DNA of 64,000 nucleotides from UBA993 sp964436815 (lineage in GTDB: Bacteria; Bacillota; Dethiobacteria; DTU022): the NCBI GenBank assembly GCA_964436815.1, contig CAYTER010000001.1, positions 1-64,000 of the forward strand, in the 5' to 3' direction. This document shows, piece by piece, positions 26,733 through 35,552 of this stretch. The notes under the pieces are model-generated. The model saw only the letters and a list, made by a program, of their open reading frames with translations. It made no database searches and was not told where the DNA came from. The position numbers and the translations under genes were made by a program. Every line of letters begins with the position of its first letter. Position 1 is the first letter of the stretch.

Positions 26733-27314
26733 TCAGCGCAGGCCTCCGGTCAGCAGATCAAAAACCGGTTTGCTGAGTGCCCTCAAATCATAAGGTTTTG
26801 CGGACATCACCCAGCAGGTAACTACTTCATCGATCGCGCCGAAAATTACCTTGCGGGCAATTTTGGGATCGACATTCTGCTTGTAAAGGCCCTGCTCTTT
26901 GCCTTCTGCTACCACCTCCTCAATTAAGTTGAAGTAAATTTTCAGCGGCTTGGAAATTCCCTGATTAATGGTTTTATCGATCTGCCTCAATTCAATCTGG
27001 GTTACCCTGGCCTGCTCCGGCCTGTTGGCCAGGGTTGTCAGGTGATAGGAGATAATCCGGGCTAATTTATCATTGGCATCGTGACACAGGGAAAGCTCGC
27101 TGCTTAAATCCTCGACGAAACGCTGCATCAGATTCTGAAAGAGAGAGATCAGGATATCTTCTTTATTTTTAAAGTAGATGTAAACTGTGCCGTCAGCAAC
27201 GCCGGCTTCGCGGGCGATATCTGCTACGCGGGTGCGGTGGTAACCGGTTTGCGCAAAAGTTTTTACTGCAGCGTCCAGAATAACCTGAAATTTTTCGCCG
27301 GATCTTTTCGCCAC
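26733..27314 (-). CDS. fadR: TetR-family fatty-acid degradation regulator (FadR, Bacillus type)
   Basis: This 193-residue repressor has an N-terminal helix-turn-helix (TRVADIAREAGVADGTVYIYFKNKEDIL) and a ligand domain containing QIELRQ, VIFGAIDEVVTCWVM and YDLRALS, closely like Bacillus FadR (YsiA). That protein releases DNA on binding long-chain acyl-CoA. The GTG start follows AGGAGG. An 18-base FadR-type box lies 20 bases upstream, so the gene and the fadNA genes behind it are probably autoregulated. Confidence 0.9.
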   Translation of the reverse strand: MAKRSGEKFQVILDAAVKTFAQTGYHRTRVADIAREAGVADGTVYIYFKNKEDILISLFQNLMQRFVEDLSSELSLCHDANDKLARIISYHLTTLANRPEQARVTQIELRQIDKTINQGISKPLKIYFNLIEEVVAEGKEQGLYKQNVDPKIARKVIFGAIDEVVTCWVMSAKPYDLRALSKPVFDLLTGGLR

Positions 27315-27333
27315 AAAAAACCTCCTGCATTAA

Positions 27334-27351
27334 TGAATGAATCATCATTCG
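27334..27351. promoter_or_regulatory. FadR operator
   Basis: The dyad TGAATGA-N4-TCATTCG matches the published Bacillus FadR consensus TGAATGANTANTCATTCA at all but two defined positions. It lies between the candidate -10 and the ribosome site of fadR, where binding would block transcription initiation. Confidence 0.82.
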
Positions 27352-27363
27352 TTGTTATGCCAT

Positions 27364-27390
27364 TGTATAATTTTTTGAGACAATAATCAA
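27364..27390 (-). promoter_or_regulatory. Candidate fadR promoter
   Basis: The minus strand has TTGATT (27385-27390) and TATACA (27364-27369) with a rather short 15-base spacer. The operator begins 12 bases downstream of the -10. Confidence 0.4.
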
Positions 27391-27498
27391 GATTTATCTT
27401 AATTATTGAGAAAGTTTTTTTGCTGCCCTTTAAAATGATTATTTTCTGTCAATGCCTGTTTTCTTTAAGGTTGTGTCCCCTTTTTTTCTGTGTTAAGA

Positions 27499-27533
27499 TA
27501 TAATTGCTTTGTAACGCCTCGCAATAAGGCGTT
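27499..27533 (+). promoter_or_regulatory. tig -10 box followed by a leader hairpin
   Basis: A perfect TATAAT (27499-27504) has no good -35. It is followed by the hairpin AACGCC (27513-27518)/GGCGTT (27528-27533) and then TTTATT, 70 bases before the trigger-factor start. The hairpin looks like a weak attenuator in the leader, or a terminator for upstream plus-strand transcription. Confidence 0.45.
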
Positions 27534-27604
27534 TTTATTATTCAAAAGATAAAAGTTTTATCCATTAAAATTAAAACCGATCTGGATCGTAAGGAGAGAG
27601 TATT

Positions 27605-29029
27605 ATGCTGAAAAAAGTTGAGAAATTGGAGAATAACAAAGTCAAGCTGGAGATAGAGGTCGCTTCTCCTGATGTCGATACTGCCCTGGCCAAAGCTTAT
27701 CGCAAAGTAGTTGGCAAGATAAACCTGCCAGGGTTTCGCAAGGGCAAGGTGCCCCGCCGGATTCTTGAATCGCGCTTTGGCCCCGAAATTTTACATGAAG
27801 AAGCCCTCGAACTTTTAGTTCCCGGCGCTTATGAAGCAGCCCTGGAAGAAGAGGGGCTGGATCCGATTAACAATCCTGAATTTGAGCTGATCCAGATTGA
27901 AGAAGGCAAACCGCTGCTGTTTAATGCTGTCTTTGAGGTCCTTCCACCGGTTGAACTTGGTGATTACCGCGGGCTTGAGGTTGAGCAGGAGGAAGCAGAG
28001 GTTGATGAGATTCAGATCGATCATCATCTTTTCATGCTCCGCGAGCAGAATGCCAGGTTGATACCCCGTGAAGATGGCCCGGTTCAGGAAGGTGATCTGG
28101 TCCAGATCGATTTTAAGGGTTACGTGGATGGGGAGCTTTTCGAGGGAGGAGAAGCCGAAGATTATTCGCTTGAAATAGGATCTAAGTCCTTTATTCCCGG
28201 ATTTGAGGATCAGCTGATCGGCGCTGTTCAGGATGAAGACAAGGAGATCAAAGTAACTTTCCCCAAAAATTATCGCAAGGAAGATGTTGCCGGTAAAGAG
28301 GCAACTTTTAAAGTTAAGATTAAACAGATCAAAGAGAAAAAGTTACCCGAACTGGACGATGAATTCGTTAAAGAGATTAGCGAATTTGACACCCTTGAAG
28401 AAATGAAAACAGATCTGAGGGAGAAACTGCTTAAAAATGCCGAAGATCAGTCTAAGGCTAAGCTGGAGGAGACTTTGATTGAAAAAGTTGCCGCTGCAGC
28501 TAAAGTTGATCCACCGGCGGTATTGGTGGAGCGGCAGATCGACCGGATGCTCGGTGACCTGGAAAACTACCTGCGTTATCAGGGTATGGGGCTCGACCAA
28601 TTTCTACAGCTTTCGGGCAAGGAGAAAGATGAGATCCGTGAAGAGAGACGGGAAGAAGCTGAAAAAAGAGCTAAGGCGAACCTGGTCCTTGATGCGATTG
28701 CGAAACAGGAGGAAATAGCCGTCACTGACGACGAACTTAAGGAAAAAATAGAGGAAATCGCTTCCACCTATAACGATGATCCGGACAGAATCAGGGAAAT
28801 ACTCGATAAACAGGGCCGCATCCCGGTTATGAAAGAGGAAATCCGGATCCGCAAAGTGGTTGATCTTCTTGTTTCCGAGGCGAAAGTTAAAAAAGTTAAA
28901 GCGAAGAAGGATAAGGCAAAAGCCCCTGAAAAAAAAGAAAAAAACGTAAGTAAGAGCAAAAAAACAGCCGCTGCCGGGAACAAAGAGCTTGAAAATCCCG
29001 GGACTTCTGCAGGAGAAGGAAAAGAGTAG
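27605..29029 (+). CDS. tig: Trigger factor (ribosome-associated chaperone)
   Basis: This 474-residue chaperone and peptidyl-prolyl isomerase has the ribosome-binding domain with the signature LPGFRKGKVPRRI (residues 39-51), an FKBP-type domain near 160-245 (VQIDFKGYVDGELFEGG) and a helical C-terminal chaperone domain. The C-terminus carries an extra tail of about 45 residues rich in Lys, Ala and Glu (KKVKAKKDKAKAPEKKEK), absent from most homologues of about 430 residues. It begins the tig-clpP-clpX-lon-engB block. Confidence 0.95.
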   Translation: MLKKVEKLENNKVKLEIEVASPDVDTALAKAYRKVVGKINLPGFRKGKVPRRILESRFGPEILHEEALELLVPGAYEAALEEEGLDPINNPEFELIQIEEGKPLLFNAVFEVLPPVELGDYRGLEVEQEEAEVDEIQIDHHLFMLREQNARLIPREDGPVQEGDLVQIDFKGYVDGELFEGGEAEDYSLEIGSKSFIPGFEDQLIGAVQDEDKEIKVTFPKNYRKEDVAGKEATFKVKIKQIKEKKLPELDDEFVKEISEFDTLEEMKTDLREKLLKNAEDQSKAKLEETLIEKVAAAAKVDPPAVLVERQIDRMLGDLENYLRYQGMGLDQFLQLSGKEKDEIREERREEAEKRAKANLVLDAIAKQEEIAVTDDELKEKIEEIASTYNDDPDRIREILDKQGRIPVMKEEIRIRKVVDLLVSEAKVKKVKAKKDKAKAPEKKEKNVSKSKKTAAAGNKELENPGTSAGEGKE

Positions 29030-29053
29030 TATAATTAGTATTGTAAAGATCAT

Positions 29054-29084
29054 TTGCACTGTAAAGAGTTGCTTATAGTATAAT
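29054..29084 (+). promoter_or_regulatory. Candidate clpP promoter
   Basis: TTGCAC (29054-29059) and TATAAT (29079-29084) are separated by 19 bases, 40 bases before the clpP start. The spacer is slightly long. I see no CtsR box with the expected tandem heptads. Confidence 0.45.
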
Positions 29085-29123
29085 AAATTAATTGTTTGGA
29101 GATTATCTGAGGAGGTTTGCCAA

Positions 29124-29711
29124 ATGAGCATTTTAGTACCGATGGTTGTTGAACAGACCAGCCGTGGCGAAAGAGCCTACGACATATATTCGCGCCTGCT
29201 CAAAGACAGGATCATCTTTCTCGGCAGCGCTATTGATGATAATGTGGCCAACCTGATTGTGGCCCAGATGTTGTTTCTGGAGTCGGAAGACCCGAAAAAA
29301 GATATCAACCTCTATATCAACTCTCCCGGAGGTTCGGTTTATGCCGGGATGGCTATCTACGATACAATGCGTTATGTGAAACCGGCTATTTCAACAATTT
29401 GTGTCGGCCTGGCAGCCAGTTTTGGGGCGGTGCTGCTTTCTGCCGGAGAAAAGGGTAAGCGTTTTTCCCTGCCAAATTCCAGGATTATGCTTCATCAACC
29501 GGCCGGAGGCGCCCAGGGTCAGGCAGTTGATATCGAGATTCATGCCCGGGAGATTCTTAAAATCAGGGAAAGCCTGAATCAAATCCTCTCCGAAAATACC
29601 GGCCAGCCGGTGGAGACTATTGCCAAAGACACTGATCGTGATTTCTTTATGTCAGCTGCTGATGCCAAGCAATACGGCCTGATTGACGAGATCCTGATCC
29701 ACAGAACTTAA
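29124..29711 (+). CDS. clpP: ATP-dependent Clp protease proteolytic subunit
   Basis: This 195-residue serine protease has catalytic Ser99 in GLAASFGAVLLSAG, His124 in MLHQPAGG and Asp173 in TDRDFFMS. It forms the tetradecameric chamber fed by ClpX. The Ser motif has Phe where Met is usual (AASMG) and Leu for Gln before it, both conservative. ClpX follows 25 bases downstream. Confidence 0.96.
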   Translation: MSILVPMVVEQTSRGERAYDIYSRLLKDRIIFLGSAIDDNVANLIVAQMLFLESEDPKKDINLYINSPGGSVYAGMAIYDTMRYVKPAISTICVGLAASFGAVLLSAGEKGKRFSLPNSRIMLHQPAGGAQGQAVDIEIHAREILKIRESLNQILSENTGQPVETIAKDTDRDFFMSAADAKQYGLIDEILIHRT

Positions 29712-29736
29712 AGCGGAGACGAGGTGAAAGCTCCGG

Positions 29737-30996
29737 ATGTTTAAATTTAATGACGAAAAAGGACAGCTTAAATGTTCGTTCTGCGGTAAAAACCAGGAAC
29801 AGGTGCGCAAATTAGTCGCCGGACCGGGTGTCTACATCTGCGACGAATGTATTGAGTTGTGCAATGAAATTATCGAAGAAGAAATCGGTGATGAGCCTGA
29901 ACTGGGAAGACTTGAACTACCCAAGCCTCAGGATATCAAGGAAGTGCTCGATCAATATGTGATTGGGCAGGAAGAAGCGAAGAAGAGCCTTGCTGTTGCC
30001 GTTTATAACCATTATAAGCGGGTTAACGCCGGACAGAAAGTGGATGATGTCGAGCTCCAGAAGAGTAATATTGTGCTGGTTGGACCGACCGGTGTCGGCA
30101 AGACCCTCCTGGCTCAGACTCTGGCCCGAATTTTAAATGTACCCTTTGCCATTGCCGATGCAACATCGCTGACTGAAGCCGGCTATGTCGGTGAAGATGT
30201 GGAAAATATCCTGCTCAAGCTGATCCAGGCAGCAGACTATGATCTTGAGAAGGCTGAAAAGGGTATTGTCTACATCGACGAAATCGATAAGATAGCCCGT
30301 AAAACAGATAACCCGTCCATAACCCGCGATGTTTCGGGGGAAGGTGTTCAGCAGGCGCTGTTAAAGATTCTTGAAGGAACTGTGGCCAGTGTCCCGCCCC
30401 AGGGTGGCCGCAAGCATCCGCATCAGGAATTTATGCAGATCGACACCACGGATATTCTTTTTATCTGCGGGGGTGCCTTTGACGGCCTGGAGAAGATTAT
30501 TCAGAACCGGATCGGCAGCAAGGGAATCGGCTTCGGAGCCGAGGTATTATCCCGTGACGATGGAAACCTGGGAGCTATTTTAAAGCAGGTTCTACCTCAG
30601 GATCTCTTAAAATACGGGCTTATTCCTGAATTTGTCGGTCGTATACCGGTTATCGCTACCCTTGATCCGCTAGATCAGGATGCTTTTGTCCGGATTCTAA
30701 AAGAACCGCGCAATGCCCTGGTTAAGCAGTACCAAAAGATATTTGAGCTGGATGGGGTTTCTCTTGAATTCAAGGAAAACTGCCTGCAGGCCATTGCCGA
30801 AGAAGCGATGAAGCGTCATACCGGCGCGCGTGGTTTAAGAGCAATCCTGGAGGAAACCTTGCTTGATGTCATGTTCGACCTGCCTTCGCGGGATGATATC
30901 GAACGTTGCGTGATTACCCGCGAGACGGTTATTAACAAGGAAACGCCGATGCTGGCTACCCGGGATAAACGAAAGAAAAAGGAAGAAACTGCCTGA
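29737..30996 (+). CDS. clpX: ATP-dependent Clp protease ATP-binding subunit ClpX
   Basis: This 419-residue unfoldase has an N-terminal zinc-binding domain (Cys13, Cys16, Cys35, Cys38), Walker A GPTGVGKT, Walker B IVYIDEIDKI, the GYVGEDVE pore loop, a sensor/arginine stretch and the RHTGARGLR C-terminal motif. It selects substrates and feeds them into ClpP. Confidence 0.97.
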   Translation: MFKFNDEKGQLKCSFCGKNQEQVRKLVAGPGVYICDECIELCNEIIEEEIGDEPELGRLELPKPQDIKEVLDQYVIGQEEAKKSLAVAVYNHYKRVNAGQKVDDVELQKSNIVLVGPTGVGKTLLAQTLARILNVPFAIADATSLTEAGYVGEDVENILLKLIQAADYDLEKAEKGIVYIDEIDKIARKTDNPSITRDVSGEGVQQALLKILEGTVASVPPQGGRKHPHQEFMQIDTTDILFICGGAFDGLEKIIQNRIGSKGIGFGAEVLSRDDGNLGAILKQVLPQDLLKYGLIPEFVGRIPVIATLDPLDQDAFVRILKEPRNALVKQYQKIFELDGVSLEFKENCLQAIAEEAMKRHTGARGLRAILEETLLDVMFDLPSRDDIERCVITRETVINKETPMLATRDKRKKKEETA

Positions 30997-31050
30997 TCGA
31001 CGGCATAATACTCTGATTAAGCCGGGCGTTATATCTAAAAAGGATAATAT

Positions 31051-31090
31051 AAGCGGGAAGCGAAATATATTAATCCATAGCTTCCCGCTT
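31051..31090 (+). terminator. Hairpin between clpX and lon
   Basis: The perfect 11-base inverted repeat AAGCGGGAAGC (31051-31061)/GCTTCCCGCTT (31080-31090) has an 18-base loop and is followed by TCTATTT. The U tract is interrupted, so it may be a partial terminator that lowers lon expression. Confidence 0.6.
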
Positions 31091-31119
31091 TCTATTTACA
31101 GGAAAGGTGGTTTTACCAG

Positions 31120-33525
31120 ATGGCTGAACAAGAAAGAATGCCGGTGCTGCCCTTAAGGGGCGTCTTGGTATTTCCAAATATGGTTTTACACTTGGATGTA
31201 GGACGGGAGCGCTCAATCACGGCCCTGGAAAAGGCAATGATGAAAGATAACCGTATTTTATTAATTACCCAGAAAGATGCAAAAACCGATGATCCCGCCC
31301 GGGAAGATTTATATGAAGTTGGCTCCATCGCCCGGATTAAGCAGATGATTAAACTACCCGGGGGCACTATCAGGGTTTTGGTGGAAGGTTTAAACCGGGC
31401 AAAAATCATTGAACTGCATACAGAAGAACAAATTCTTGAGGCCGATCTCGAGCTGATCGAGGATTCGCTCCAAAAAAATGCAGAAATTGAAGCGTTGATG
31501 CGCACGGTGCTCTACCAATTTGAACAGTATATTAAAATCAGCAGAAAAGTACCACCGGAAACGCTATCCACCGTAGCCGATATTGAAGAACCTGGGCGAT
31601 TCGCCGATGTAATTGCATCACATCTGAGCATGAAGATCCAGCAAAAACAGGAAATCATTGAAGCGATCGATTTGAAAGATCGCCTGGAGAAACTCAATGT
31701 TGTATTGGGACGTGAGATGGAAATCCTGGAAATAGAACGTAAGATTAATCTGCGGGTCCGCAAGCAGATGGAAAAAACCCAGAAGGAATACTACCTGCGC
31801 GAACAGATGAAGGCCATTCAAAAGGAGTTGGGCGAGAAGGACGAGCGGATGGCTGAAGCAGAAGAATACAGGGAAAAAATTGCCGAAGCCAGGCTGCCGG
31901 AGGAGGTTGAAGAGAAAGCGTTAAAAGAAGTTGAACGCCTGGAAAAAATGCCTCCTGCTGCAGCTGAAGGGATTGTAATCCGCACTTATTTAGACTGGCT
32001 GCTTGATTTACCCTGGTCGATTGAAACGGCTGACCGCCTTGATTTGGACATGGCTGAACAGATTCTCGATGAAGATCATTACGGGCTGCAGAAGGTTAAG
32101 GAAAGGATTGTTGAATATCTTGCTGTCCGCCAGCTGGCTGATAAACTCAAAGGACCGATCCTCTGTCTGATTGGGCCTCCCGGAGTTGGTAAGACCTCTC
32201 TGGCCAAATCGGTAGCCCGCGCCCTTGAGCGTAAATTTGTCCGCATTTCCTTAGGCGGGGTTCGGGACGAAGCCGAGGTCCGAGGACACCGCCGCACCTA
32301 TATCGGAGCTCTGCCCGGCAGAATTATTCAGGGGATGCGCCAGGCAAAATCAAGAAACCCGGTTTTCCTGATGGATGAAATCGATAAGATGTCAACCGAT
32401 TTTCGGGGTGATCCATCATCCGCACTGCTTGAAGTACTTGACCCTGAACAAAACAATGCTTTCAGCGATCACTATATCGAGGTGCCTTTTGACCTCTCGC
32501 AGGTTATGTTTATCACAACCGGCAATACCTCTTATAACATTCCTCAGCCTTTGCTTGACCGGATGGAGCTGATCCATATTCCCGGATATACCGAGGAGGA
32601 TAAAGTTGAAATTGCCAGGCAGTACCTGGTGCCAAAGCAGCTTAAGGAGCATGGATTGACTGCGAAGAACCTGGAGGTTTCCGAAGGGGCTATCCGCAGG
32701 ATTATCAGGGAGTATACCAGGGAAGCGGGAGTGCGCAACCTGGAAAGAAATATATCGGCGATCTGTCGAAAAGTAGCCCGTGAAGTGGTCAAAGATCGGA
32801 AGAAACATATCAGGATCACCAGGCAAAACCTGCAGAAATACTTAGGGGTGCCGCGCTATCGCTACGGCTCAGCCGAGAAAGAGGACGAGATCGGGGTCGC
32901 AACCGGTCTGGCCTGGACCGAATCAGGCGGCGATCTGCTGTCAATCGAAGTTACCCTGATGAAAGGCAAAGGCAAGATGACCCTCACCGGACAGCTTGGA
33001 GATGTCATGCAGGAATCGGCCAAGGCGGCAATCAGTTACATTCGATCTCGTGCCGATGCCCTGGGACTGCATGAAAACTTTTACGAAGAGATTGATATTC
33101 ACATTCACGTGCCTGAAGGGGCGATTCCCAAGGACGGTCCGTCTGCCGGGATTGCCATTGCTACGGCGCTGGCATCCGCATTAACCAAAACGCCGATCCG
33201 CAAGGATGTCACTATGACCGGTGAAATAACCCTGCGCGGCAGAGTGCTGCCGATTGGCGGAGTGAAGGAGAAGATGCTGGCTGCCCACCGGGCCGGGATT
33301 CGCAACATCCTGCTCCCGGCTGAAAACCGGCGCGACTTAAGCGATATTCCGCAAAATGTGCGGCGTAAAATTGAGGTTAAACTGGTGGAGCATATGGATG
33401 AGGTTCTTGCCATGGCCCTTTCCGACCCGGCGTTAAAGACCGGAGATAAGCGGAAACAGAAAAAGATCAGGGAAAACAACCTGGGGCTGCCTGACGAAAG
33501 CCGGGATTCAGCCATACAACATTGA
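31120..33525 (+). CDS. lon: ATP-dependent protease Lon
   Basis: This 801-residue LonA protease has the N-terminal LON domain (1-200), a coiled-coil region, Walker A GPPGVGKTS near 350, Walker B FLMDEIDKM, and a protease domain with catalytic Ser675 in PKDGPSAGIA and the Lys of GGVKEK. It degrades misfolded and regulatory proteins. It lies 123 bases after clpX and 36 bases before engB, as is common in Firmicutes. Confidence 0.97.
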   Translation: MAEQERMPVLPLRGVLVFPNMVLHLDVGRERSITALEKAMMKDNRILLITQKDAKTDDPAREDLYEVGSIARIKQMIKLPGGTIRVLVEGLNRAKIIELHTEEQILEADLELIEDSLQKNAEIEALMRTVLYQFEQYIKISRKVPPETLSTVADIEEPGRFADVIASHLSMKIQQKQEIIEAIDLKDRLEKLNVVLGREMEILEIERKINLRVRKQMEKTQKEYYLREQMKAIQKELGEKDERMAEAEEYREKIAEARLPEEVEEKALKEVERLEKMPPAAAEGIVIRTYLDWLLDLPWSIETADRLDLDMAEQILDEDHYGLQKVKERIVEYLAVRQLADKLKGPILCLIGPPGVGKTSLAKSVARALERKFVRISLGGVRDEAEVRGHRRTYIGALPGRIIQGMRQAKSRNPVFLMDEIDKMSTDFRGDPSSALLEVLDPEQNNAFSDHYIEVPFDLSQVMFITTGNTSYNIPQPLLDRMELIHIPGYTEEDKVEIARQYLVPKQLKEHGLTAKNLEVSEGAIRRIIREYTREAGVRNLERNISAICRKVAREVVKDRKKHIRITRQNLQKYLGVPRYRYGSAEKEDEIGVATGLAWTESGGDLLSIEVTLMKGKGKMTLTGQLGDVMQESAKAAISYIRSRADALGLHENFYEEIDIHIHVPEGAIPKDGPSAGIAIATALASALTKTPIRKDVTMTGEITLRGRVLPIGGVKEKMLAAHRAGIRNILLPAENRRDLSDIPQNVRRKIEVKLVEHMDEVLAMALSDPALKTGDKRKQKKIRENNLGLPDESRDSAIQH

Positions 33526-33561
33526 TCTTATGTATAACCAAATGTAAAAAGGTGAGAAAAG

Positions 33562-34146
33562 GTGCGAATTAACAAGGCAGAATTAAAAGCGGCAGCCTAT
33601 AGCCCAAAAGACTTTCCCTCCTGGGATGTGCCGGAAATTTCATTTATCGGGCGCTCCAACGTAGGTAAATCTTCACTGCTGAACAGCCTGATTGGGCGTA
33701 AAAACCTGGCCCGGATCAGTTCCACCCCGGGTAAAACCAGGGGGCTATACTTTTACCTGCTCAATGAATCTATCTGCTTTGTTGATCTGCCCGGTTATGG
33801 CTATGCCAAAGTCTCGAAAAAAGAACGTGAACGCTGGGCGCCGATCATTGAAGATTACCTGGCCAACCGTAGTACCCTGCGCGGCTGCCTGCATTTGATC
33901 GATTGCCGTCACGAACCGACTGCAGACGATCGGCTGATGTCTGGGTGGTTGCGTGCCCACACCATACCGACTGTCACAGTTGCGACCAAGTCAGACAAGC
34001 TGTCACGCAGCGCCCTGCAGCGCCAACTTAAAGTGATTCACACCGGCCTCGGTTTGTTTGATGAGGATCGGCTGCTGCCGTTTTCAGCGCAAACTGCTGC
34101 CGGACGCGATCAACTCTGGCAGGAGATTCGTACACTCCTGGCCTGA
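33562..34146 (+). CDS. engB: Ribosome biogenesis GTPase EngB/YsxC
   Basis: This 194-residue GTPase has G1 GRSNVGKSSLLN, G2 Thr in SSTPGKTRG, G3 DLPGYGYA and G4 TKSDK. It is needed for late assembly of the large ribosomal subunit. Linkage to lon is conserved in Firmicutes. The GTG start follows AAAAGG. Confidence 0.95.
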   Translation: MRINKAELKAAAYSPKDFPSWDVPEISFIGRSNVGKSSLLNSLIGRKNLARISSTPGKTRGLYFYLLNESICFVDLPGYGYAKVSKKERERWAPIIEDYLANRSTLRGCLHLIDCRHEPTADDRLMSGWLRAHTIPTVTVATKSDKLSRSALQRQLKVIHTGLGLFDEDRLLPFSAQTAAGRDQLWQEIRTLLA

Positions 34147-34193
34147 AATTTTAGCTCCATCAAATCTTTCTGTTATGAGTCTGGAGGTCAGAC

Positions 34194-34964
34194 ATGCCCG
34201 TTGCAGGAATAGATATCGGTTCCCTGACAGCTGAAGTTGTAATTATGGAAAAGAATCAAATTATCAGCTATGTAATCCGGCCGACAGGGGCTAACAGCAA
34301 GAGGGCTGCTGAAATGGCAATGCAGGAGGCCCTTTCTGCGGCAGCTCTGAAAATATCTGATTTAAGCTCCATTGTAGCTACAGGGTACGGACGGATCAGT
34401 ATCGATTTTGCCGACAAAAGGATTACCGAAATTACCTGCCACGGACGGGGCGCTTTTTACTGGGATCCGGCTGTCAGAACAGTTATTGACATCGGGGGGC
34501 AGGACAGCAAGGTAATCTGCCTGGCCGAGCATGGCCGGGTAACCGACTTTGCCATGAACGATAAATGCGCGGCCGGAACCGGACGGTTTTTAGAGGTAAT
34601 GGCCGGTGCTCTTGAAGTTGAAATCGGCCAACTTGCCGCTCTCAGCGAAAGCGCTCGCAATTCAGTTTCAATCAGCAGTATGTGTACCGTGTTTGCCGAA
34701 TCTGAAGTGGTATCACTCATCGCCCAGGGTCTGCCACGGGAAGACATTGCCAGCGGTTTGCACCAGTCGATTGCTGATCGCACGGCTGGCCTGATCCGCA
34801 GGGTCGGTTTAAATGAGAAGGTCATGATGACCGGTGGGGTAGCGCGCAACCATGCAGTTGTCAAGGCGCTCAACGAAAAACTGAAGACTGTCATTATAGT
34901 CCCTGATGAGCCGCAGATTGCCGGGGCTCTTGGCGCTGCGTTACTGGCGCAGGAAGATATTTGA
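34194..34964 (+). CDS. 2-hydroxyacyl-CoA dehydratase activator (HgdC/BadF family ATPase)
   Basis: This 256-residue ASKHA ATPase has phosphate loop GIDIGSLTAE, DIGGQDSKV, and two cysteines in NDKCAAGTGRF and SSMCTVFAESEV. In the homodimer these hold one bridging [4Fe-4S] cluster. Activators of this type drive ATP-dependent single-electron transfer to 2-hydroxyacyl-CoA dehydratases, benzoyl-CoA reductases or similar double-cubane enzymes. No such partner is in the window. GGAGG precedes ATG 34194 and a strong terminator follows, so it ends the lon-engB transcript. Confidence 0.9.
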   Translation: MPVAGIDIGSLTAEVVIMEKNQIISYVIRPTGANSKRAAEMAMQEALSAAALKISDLSSIVATGYGRISIDFADKRITEITCHGRGAFYWDPAVRTVIDIGGQDSKVICLAEHGRVTDFAMNDKCAAGTGRFLEVMAGALEVEIGQLAALSESARNSVSISSMCTVFAESEVVSLIAQGLPREDIASGLHQSIADRTAGLIRRVGLNEKVMMTGGVARNHAVVKALNEKLKTVIIVPDEPQIAGALGAALLAQEDI

Positions 34965-34985
34965 ACTTCTGCATATCAAGCTCAA

Positions 34986-35552
34986 TTATTTAAAAGCCCG
35001 ATCAAGCCTGTTTAACAGCAGGCTTTTTTTAATCTGCCTGCTGAGCATTGCTGAGAGGGCTACTTTAAGCAGATCGAATAGAATAAATGGTGCAACTCCT
35101 GCCAGGAAAGCCTGTTTGATGCTGAAATGCATCAACAAGCTTAACTGCAGGGTTCCAAAAAAATAAATTAGCCCCAGCGCCGGCAGCATGGCGACTATTA
35201 ATTGCCAAACAGTCGGCTGCTCCTTCTTTTCAAGCAGCAGTGCTGTAATGAATGCTGCTGGCATAAATCCGATCAAATAGCCGCCGCCAGGCCCCGTTAA
35301 CATATAAAGGCCGCCGCGAGCCATGGAAAAAACCGGTATGCCGGCGGCGCCAATTAGCAGGTAAGCGATAATGGTCAAGAGCGCAGCCCGCTTGGGGAGC
35401 AGCGCACCGGTGATTAGGACTCCTACGACCTGACCGGTAAACGGTACCGGGCTGATCGGCAGCGGAATGGCTATCTGAGCGAGGATGGCAATCAGCGCCG
35501 TAAAAAAAGCGCAGAGAGTCAGCTGGGCAGTTGAGAGGCTGGTCCTGGCCAT
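34986..35552 (-). CDS. bioY: Biotin transporter BioY
   Basis: This 188-residue membrane protein is the S component of an energy-coupling factor transporter, with about six helices and the BioY signatures PISPVPFTGQVVGVLITGALLP and GAAGIPVF, plus GPGGGYLIGF. It captures biotin with high affinity. EcfAAT genes are not in the window. It overlaps the birA end by adjacency, TAA then ATG, and shares the birA promoter. Its last codons double as the opposing terminator. Confidence 0.93.
   Translation of the reverse strand: MARTSLSTAQLTLCAFFTALIAILAQIAIPLPISPVPFTGQVVGVLITGALLPKRAALLTIIAYLLIGAAGIPVFSMARGGLYMLTGPGGGYLIGFMPAAFITALLLEKKEQPTVWQLIVAMLPALGLIYFFGTLQLSLLMHFSIKQAFLAGVAPFILFDLLKVALSAMLSRQIKKSLLLNRLDRAFK
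35004..35030 (+). terminator. Rho-independent terminator of hgdC-like gene, inside bioY
   Basis: AAGCCTG (35004-35010) and CAGGCTT (35019-35025) form a 7-base stem followed by a run of T. It lies 40 bases after the activator stop but within the 3' coding end of the opposing bioY gene. Confidence 0.85.
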
